From: Otis tarda
Taxonomy: Eukaryota; Chordata; Aves; Otidiformes; Otididae
Assembly (NCBI GenBank): GCA_026413225.1
Contig: CM048553.1
Span: forward strand, 140,314,690 to 140,378,689
Direction: 5' to 3'
Length of the DNA: 64,000 bases
Shown: piece after piece, positions 30,101 through 39,100 of the stretch
Numbering within the stretch: position 1 is the stretch's first letter
Layout: each line of letters starts with the position of its first letter
The notes under the pieces: generated by a model
Databases searched by the model: none
What the model saw: the letters and a program-made list of their open reading frames with translations, nothing else
What the model was told of the DNA's origin: nothing
Translations under genes and position numbers: made by a program

Positions 30101-33100
30101 ATTTTTTATGATGAGGGTGTTGAAGCACCGGCACAAGTTGCCCAGAGAGGTGGCAGATGCCCCATCCCTGGAAACGTTCAAGGCCAGGTTGGACGGGGCT
30201 CTGAGCAACCTGATCTGGTCAGAGATGTCCCTGCTCCTTGCAGGGGGTTTGGACTAGATAACCTTTAAAGGTCCCTTCCAATCCGAACCATTCTATGATT
30301 ATATGATTCTAGGATTAAATTTACTTGCAAGTTAAATTATGAGATCAAAATATACATGTTTATTTATTTTCCCCAGTAGATTTTTATTTTAAACACAAAA
30401 CCTTAATTTATGCTTGCAGCTCAAATACTGGAATTATTCTAATACATGACAATTCGTAAGAGCTTTGCAATAGAAATAGACAAATCTGTTCTCAGTGTTC
30501 ATAATTAGATTAAAAAGAAGACATGAAATGGAGATGTGTAATTTAAATCTTCCAAATCCTTTTGGATTCGCTAATGGGGAGTGTTGCAATGTAGGAAAAA
30601 GCAGAGTGTTTCTAAATTCACAGTGTTTCTTTACAGACCCTTTTTTTCTAAGAGTTGATTCATTACCATCTGACAGCTGCTGTTTTGTGGGCTTCAAAAA
30701 ACAAGTCAAAGTCTTCAGTATAAGTCCAAGGATATGTATCAGTGCGGCAAAAGCCGATGACAACTTAAATCCCTGTTGCCAAGGATATATGGGTGTATAA
30801 GCTGAGCCATGTGTGACTTTTCCAGGTCAGACTCAAGTCGCAGTTGCGCTGTGCAATGAAGGATGAGGGAGGCCTGAATTCGCTCAGGCAGGTATTGCTG
30901 AAACAGGGAAATGCAGCAGGGTATAGGAGGCCAAGTCCTGGCAGCAGTTAGCTACACTGTGGCTTTATAGCCATATAGCTGGCCCATACTAGAAGCCCTG
31001 CCCTTCTGCAGAGCTGCAGTTCCCAGAGGCGGTCCTGCCTTCTGCTCCAGCACTAGCTCATCTGGTGTCTCTGCATCAAGTCTCCTTGCACAGCACAAGC
31101 CTGGCCTTTGCCAAGCAGAGGAGAAACTCCCCGCACATCCCAGTCCCTCCGGTCCCCAGCCTTCTGCCAAAACTTACCCGACACCACAAACAATGCAGGT
31201 GCAGAAAGAACATCAGCCATCAGTTAGGTGGGAGGCAGCCGCTGCAGCTGGTGGTTCAGTAGATGGCATTGTTCTCTTAGAGATTTCACGAAAGCAACGC
31301 TCAGCTCCCTACTAGGGAGGAGCACCCAGCTGCGGTTTCTTTGCTGAGGGTGTGACAATAATCGAAAGGTCTGGTTTCCTGCGGTTATTAATGGCTTCTG
31401 GTGATTTCTGGACCATTCTTTCAATCTGACTTCAATTCATTTTAATAGCTCTCATAGAGGAACTGTACTTTTCCCAAGTGTCCCTCAGGACTCTTTATGG
31501 ACTGTCCACTGCGGTCTGCACAGCACTTGTAGTTTTGGTCCTCTGTCTTATGAGCAAGGTCTACTTGAAATGAACACTGACAAACACTCAACCTCAGAAA
31601 GAAGGTGGCTGAGTGGGCATTCATGTGCCAAATTTAGAAGATCTGCAAAAGTTTATGGGAGTTTCTGGTTGACAGGTGCTCTACAGATGTGGTTTACTAA
31701 TATTAACAGATTTTTATATAAACATAAGACTTTTCTCTCAAGCTGTCAGTTCATCACCCTTCATGACACTAGTCCTTTCTAGTTTTAACACAGTATTATA
31801 ATAATTTGGTTATAATCAAAGACTCCTCTTCAGCATTCACTAGGAAATGCCTAAATATGTTGTGCAGGAAAAAGTGTGTTTTATATGGCAATATTGTGCC
31901 TTACTTTTTAATACTGATACCAAAAGTATGTGTTTGTATAAAAATAAAAAATAGTGAAAAATATATATGGAAGACAGAACTAGAGATTGGTCATCTCAAA
32001 ATCCCAGACCTTACTGCTCCCGAATGTTTTAATGAGACTGGAAAATCTACCTCCAAACTTTACAACTGGCCCATCTCTCTATTGCAGTGCCCAAAGACTG
32101 ACATTGGGTCACGCCATGTCCCTGGGCATATAGATAGGGGAAAATGGTCCATTTGGTGAGATGAAGATAAGACAGAAGCCTTTCCAGCAATATCTGTAAT
32201 GCAAGCGTGGCTGTGATAACCACACTCTTGGGAGATGACCAGTCCTGTTAAACAATTTGGCTGCCCCATGTGAGCTGCTCCTAGGTTCCTGTCTTGTTAA
32301 CTCTTGAGTGGGATACATGATGTAATCATAAGAGGAGATACGGTTAGAAAGAGATGCAGGTTCATAATTATAAGTCCATCAAAACCTTAGTGCTCTGTCA
32401 CAGTCTCTGCACTCAGGACAACACATCAACCAACACAGTGTCAAAATACACTTCAAGTGTATTGTATACACAGGTAAGTGCCCCCTGAGAAAGGATGTGC
32501 TCATACAGCAAATGCTCATTTTGAAAAACATTAAGGAAAAATTGAAAAAATAAATATGTTCTGTCTGTACAAAATCATGATGTGCAATTAGACATGCAGC
32601 AGTAGAGAGCTGGCCAAGATGTAGGAAAGACTTCTGTGGCCTGAGGTGGACTATCCTTCCATGCCTTTGAACGGAGAGGGTAATTACGCCATTATTCTCG
32701 ATGACTTTTATGAGGTTGCAAATGATGGAAAAAGACAATAACTTCCTGAATCCAATTTTCTTCCCACGCAAGGGTAATCACAATCTGTCCTTAAATATTA
32801 CCGTATCCTACTAATATATACATTTATTCCTCTATCTGGAGTGCTGAAAACATTGTACTGCTTCATTATAGAAATCCATAAACTCGTGTAAAGTTTCTTA
32901 AATAGTGTCTTGGAGAGCTTGTGGCTTGGAATAAACAAGCAGTTTTGCCAAAGGAAAATAAAAAATACCAACTCTAACTTTGCACAGACGATTTTGCAGC
33001 ATTGAGGCCTCCTTCTTTGCTGAATGGGGTCATAAATTATCTCTGAACTATTCTGCTTCCAGTTACTCCATCTGTAACCATTCTAATGTGGTTTCTAAAG

Positions 33101-36100
33101 GAAATGCATACATAGAAACATGAAAATACTTCCTATCCATGTTGAGAGGAAGGTTTCTTGGGATTTATTTGACAGATAACATATCATGAAACCCTTAAAT
33201 AGTAATTAACTAGCACATTTTGGACAAACTTTTCAAGCAAAAGCATCTGTGCATAAAGCAAAGTAAAACATTTCTTATTTCATATTAAATATGTTTTGGC
33301 TTGGATATGAAGCTTTGGCCCTATACCCAGAGCTTTTTTAGCTGGAAACAGAGGAAAGAGAAGAAGAAAGATGGGAAAGGTTTTTTGTAAACATTGCTCT
33401 CTGACTCGCTCAGAAACAGTTGCTTTGACTGGACATGTCTGACCAGAGCAGCCATTTATATTGTAAACAGCCACCTCTGAAACAGATATTTATAAGCATT
33501 TATTTATAAAAATTGCTTCTAAAAAGCAGTTGATCTCATATGGAAGAACATCTAACACAGGTCAGGTGAGTGAAAGTGCCTGCCACTCCCCTGAGCATGA
33601 AGATGCTTCTTCCAGATAGAGATCAGCTCCCTCCCCAGCACCCTCCTGGCTAATGCCTCTCCACATGCCTGGTCTTGGAGCTCTCTCTTCAGCCTGGACC
33701 CAAAACCGTCAAGTGAGTTTCTTAGTATGAAGAAATTAACTGCAGACTGCGCTGCAGGGGAGAAAGGATCCTTAGTGGGATTACGGAGGGACAGAACAGG
33801 AGAGAACATGATAGACGTCTTTAAAATCATGAGTGGCAGAAGAGGGAAAGGAGGAACAACTGCTCACTGTCTTAGCAAAAGAACTAGGGAACATTCAAGG
33901 AAATAGCTAGTGGAAGGTTTCATAGCGAACCAAAGAAGGTATTTCTTCACATAACACCTAGATTAGCTGTGGGACTGCTTACCACAGGACATTGCGGGTG
34001 CTAAAAGTCAATACGGCTTCAAATCCAGGCTAGAAAAATCAGTGGAAGAAAAATTCCTGTAAGACATGACCAGTGATTCAGCAGGCCTTGACACTCAAAT
34101 TTCTGACAGTTTGGAGAATATTCTGGGCAAGTTGTGACTATATCTGCTTGCACTGCTCTTTCTTCATCATCCATCGCTAATTGCCGTCATCTGGATGGAG
34201 CTTTCACCTGATCCAGTAGAACTGTCCCAACATACACGTGCTTAGCTGCAGTGTGATGAAACCTAATCCCTACTTCTTTCTCCAGTGTTTATCTTGTATG
34301 CAACATTTGACCGCTTCTCACCACAGAATTATTATTATTCCTGTTTCTTCACTACTAGGAAAAAAGCTCCCTTTTCTCCTGAAGGCTGTCAGACTTTTCA
34401 TACAGTCAGTGTAACGTATGTCTTCATGTTAAGCGGTTACAGAGAAAACTCTGAATTCTCAATAGATTTAGATTTAATACTTCCTAATTGTTTCAGTCAA
34501 TCTCTCTCCCTTGATAATCTGAGCATGCATGACCTACTCTTCTTCAGGGCCAAATATTACCTACTTTGCTGAAGTAACCTCAGAGATGACCAGATCACAT
34601 GACTCAAAGGTGCAGTTTGCATCTGCAGTTTATGAACTGAATTTTTAAAAGTAGTGGAAGACCTTGGATAACTCACTTCTGAGACATCTGAAAAGCCTGG
34701 GACTTAAAAACTCTCTAAATGCCACTTCTTCCCACCCTACATACAGAAACATTAGAAACTTTTGAAGAGTCTGCCCCAAGAAAATCAATTTATATAGTAA
34801 CTTCAATTAAATCTTGTACAGGAAGTAAAACATGGGCTACATTAATAGGCTTATTTCCTTTCAAGTAAAACACAAAATTAATTATCTAATCAGTGATATT
34901 TACATATATTGCAGTGCTCATTGTCATGCATAGTACTAAAGGAAACAGCTGCCACCTGGTGCCTTGAGCCTCCAAAACAGGGCTCTACAGAGAAGATCTG
35001 GATTTCTGAAAATTTTAAGCAAGAAATACAGATAGATTTTATTACTAAACATTTCAGACAATTTCTTACCAAATATTTAGTGTGCCAAAAATTGTATTTT
35101 CAGCCAGCTCTACCCAGTACACTAATAATAATCATAAAACATCATGTTACCCCATCTTAATTTTAAATTTTCCTCTATTATAATTTCAGACTTCCCAGAG
35201 GAAAACTACATTGTCAAACTTGACAGAAAAATGCTGCAAGGACAGAATTATCCTCAGTCTTTCCTGTATACAGACTGAAGCAATCAGCCAGCTATAGCTG
35301 TTTATGTGCACAGAAACCTTCTGTTTTCCCCAGATGATCTTCATAATATTTGTGTAGTCAAGAACCCAACAGCAGGCAAGGGCTGTTGGGACTATCTTGA
35401 ACTGGACAGGTGGACACGTTGGCAGCATTCCCTCTAGAGCTGTTTGTAGGCTTGCTGCTTGCTTCACTGCAGCTGAGGATGGTTTAGGTTGCAGTTAATG
35501 GCTCCTCAAAGCAGCTGTGGGAGGAAATTTCACTCCTCTTGGCTGGGTGAATGAAAGGACAGCAGGGATGGGAACATGAAATTAGTAAATGTGATTGCAC
35601 ACCATTAAACCCCCTCCAAACTGCTCAATGGTATCTGGTCAGTACAAGTCGGTGGCTGGAATCACTGAGACAAAATGAACCCAGAGGTCTGGTGCAACTA
35701 GGCATGTGCTGCTTAAAACCTCATCTTTCAATTCAGTTGTCTCTGAACCTGACCCATCAGCCCTGTGCTGTCGAGGAGAAATTTTATCCTGAATTAGGAA
35801 AGGCAAGGCATGCAATGACTCCGTGTTTCAGCCTGCAGCTGTGTCAGTCTTGGTCCCATCACCAGGTCAGGGGCTGCACGTTGGACAGAGGCTCCCGGAT
35901 GAGGAAATTCCTGTGGTTCAGCGTGTTTACTTGCGAAATGGTTCGGCTCTGGTTCTGGCATCCTCTTGCCATCTGGCTAACACTATTCACTTTGTGGTTA
36001 CTCTCCCTCCCTTTTTAAGAAAACAGAGAATAAGGCCTGAGCCCGCTGACACTTTGAATGTGAGCTGTGTGAAAGAAAAGGCTCCTTTTTCCCTCTTTCC

Positions 36101-39100
36101 CTTCGAGGCCTGTATTCGCACAGGCCTCCCATAAGGATTGCTGTGGTGGTTTGGGTGTCTGACATATAAAGGTCACTTCTGCAGAAGACTGATACGTAAT
36201 GCACGCATAGCTGTGGTGAAGAGGTTGAGGTAAAAACATTTCCAGGCATAGGCTGAAATTTCTGCAAATATATACGTAGTTTGTAAATATTTCCACAATT
36301 TAGTCCTTTTCTTATTCAGTCATATGCAAGTTTCATCCAAGAGAGGTTTGAATCTGTCTAAAGGTTTCCAACACCTTTTAAGAGGTTTCAAATAATATGC
36401 CTATTTTACAATGGGAGATCTTCCTAAAACAAAATTAAATGACTTGTCAAAACTCAAAAGGTCAGCGACAGGACCAGGATTAAATTGCAGTAGTGATGAC
36501 CCTAATTCCACTCACCCTTCATTATCACCTGTCCCTCTCTATATATTGTGTATTGATGCAATGTGAAGTGCTTCAGGTTAAAAGACTGGAGTTTTTATTA
36601 AAAAGCTAAAGTTTGAGAAAACATCCTGAATGCTTGCTACAACCATCAGCACTTACCACAGACATTTTTACTCGATAGCTTTTTTTGGCATCATCAAGTG
36701 CATTTCTGTTCTAGAAGGTGTTAGAGCTGCCTGTAACAATGTGTGTTTCTAACAAGATAGCAACAAGGTATTTTGCTATGGGAACTCGCAAAAGTTTAAT
36801 ATAGCTGCCAGCCAAAATGCTGTTCAAACTCAAGCTGTTACATGACAATTGTACCATTCCACCCAGTGAAGGATACAAATGGCTGTGAGAAAAAGTGATC
36901 CAAAGCTACTCTGCAGATACAGAAAAGATTTCTGTTGAATTGAGTGAGTATTGGGTGAGACCCTTAAGAATGCAGAAATAATAAATTAATCAAATATTTA
37001 AGTTTACTCATACAGGACTAAAAACATTTTCTCCTCTAGAAATGTACTAGACATCAAACAGATTTAAGAGTTTGAGTTCAAACAGGAATAATTGCAGCAA
37101 TATGATAAAATTGTACATACACTGAAGAAGAAAAATTTTCTACTGGAAGTTCAGGTAAATGTGGAATTGGCTGCAAAAATCATAGAATCATAGAATGGTT
37201 TGGGTTGGAAGGGACCTTCAAAGGTCATCTAGTCCAACCACCCTGCAAGGAGTAGGGACATCTTCGACTAGATGGAGTGATTATTGAAATTATGCAATTC
37301 TCCCCCAGAAAACAACTTTTGAGTCAAGATTAACTCCAAACTGTTTAAATATACAAATATTTGCCTGTGTTTTTTCTTAGGCATATTTCTTAGGCATATT
37401 TCTAAGCAATGTCTTTAAAAACTTATTCTCCAAAACTGGGTTAACCAGGATGTAACAAATAAGAAATGACATATGCTTATATTAACTGAATATGTTATAG
37501 CCATTGGCAAACTTGTATGGTAATTATTTCTTCCAGAGAAGGTCATCCTGTATCATGTGCTTTATAATAGAGAGATGCTTATGTAATACAATTATCTAAA
37601 CCACTTGGATGACACCAGCTAAGTCAGGACCAGGATTTCTTATGGGTCAGTTCTGGATTATTTCTGCGTATTATACAACCAGACTGCTTATCACAAAATG
37701 CTTAAATGGTATTGGGAGCAAAGCCCAGCACCCAGGACTCTGTCCCACTTAAGCACCCTAACCACGGGGCTACATGGCAACATTTTCTCCTATTTTCTTT
37801 CCTTCCCCATGCATTCTTGCGTACTTTGCTTCACTGTGACAACAAGAGGGTAGGAAATGGTCCTTCCAGCCTAACTGAGAACCTTGTGTCTGGAGCATTC
37901 ATATAGCAGATAGGAGCTGTAGGTTTGGACCCTCTTGGTTTAGGAGCCCCTAGAGCTCTGATCTCAGAGTCTGTGCAATACTTTTATCACCAGGTAACTA
38001 TACAAGCAGTGAGGAATGTCACCTCCTCCTCTGGCTGCATATTAAAGAATGATGTTAAAATGCTACATGGTTCTTAAATACAGTTATAGCAGTAGTGAAA
38101 GAAGTTAGGACCTTCTGTCCTTTGGATTTTAGGCATCCTATGGGACTGAACCCTGCAACTATATAATCCTCCAAACTTGCTTTCTGGTCTACTGATAAAA
38201 AGCCAGAACTTATTTTCACGTGAATCACTGAGTTCCAAAACATTAGGGTCCTTCATACTTACTTTTTATAGTAACTTGTGAGTGACAAGCTCACTCTGTA
38301 AACATTAGTCTTAGAGCATTGAGGGGAACTAACATACATTTTTCTAAATTCACCACAAACAGGCAAGGAAATGCTCAAATGTAGTGCCTAGGAAGCAAAA
38401 TGCATCAGTTGTCCTAGTGGATATTCTGCCTTGAGGATACTATGGACCTAAAATATGCATATATTTTTGTCCTTCATGAATTATTGAAGACTGCATCCAT
38501 TCTAATTACATTCTTAGATAAGACTGAATAGTGAGTTTCCGTCTATTTTTCCAGTTTCTGAATTCAGCCTTTGGCTCAGTGACTGGCTTCCATTTTATGT
38601 CTCTGGAGAGCATAACGTACTGCCTGAATAACTATGCTGTTTTACGTCCAAAGCACTTATCTGCTTTCATTAGACCATGTTGAAATTTAAAATTAACACA
38701 GAGAATGGAAAACTACTCTGATCTAGATTTTCATCTCAGCTACTTTGGTATAAATTCAATTATTAAAATTCTAATGGCATTCTCTTTTCATTGAGATTTT
38801 TATAAACTGTTAACCATTTCAACACTAAACAGTTAAAAGCTGAGGTAATTCAGGTTTTATCATATTTCTCCCTTTTGCCAAAATAGACTTAATTGAGTAA
38901 AGATGGGAAAATTATTAAGGGAAAGTAATGGCCTGAAACTCAGTTCTTGTCAAAGATAATTAAAAGGTGGTCTTACAGAAGCAGAGTTGCAAGATTTGTA
39001 ATTCTGGAGTGGTTGAAGGGTTATTCAAACTGCCGTGGAAGCTGAAGGACGATCATTTAGGCTTACAGTTGGCAGATGATTAAGTAACAATAACAAAAGT

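Noticed and set aside
35551..36018. 155-codon + strand ORF inside the last LAPTM4B intron
   Set aside because: No domain seen and overlapping frames of similar length; no exon-like borders that match a known protein.
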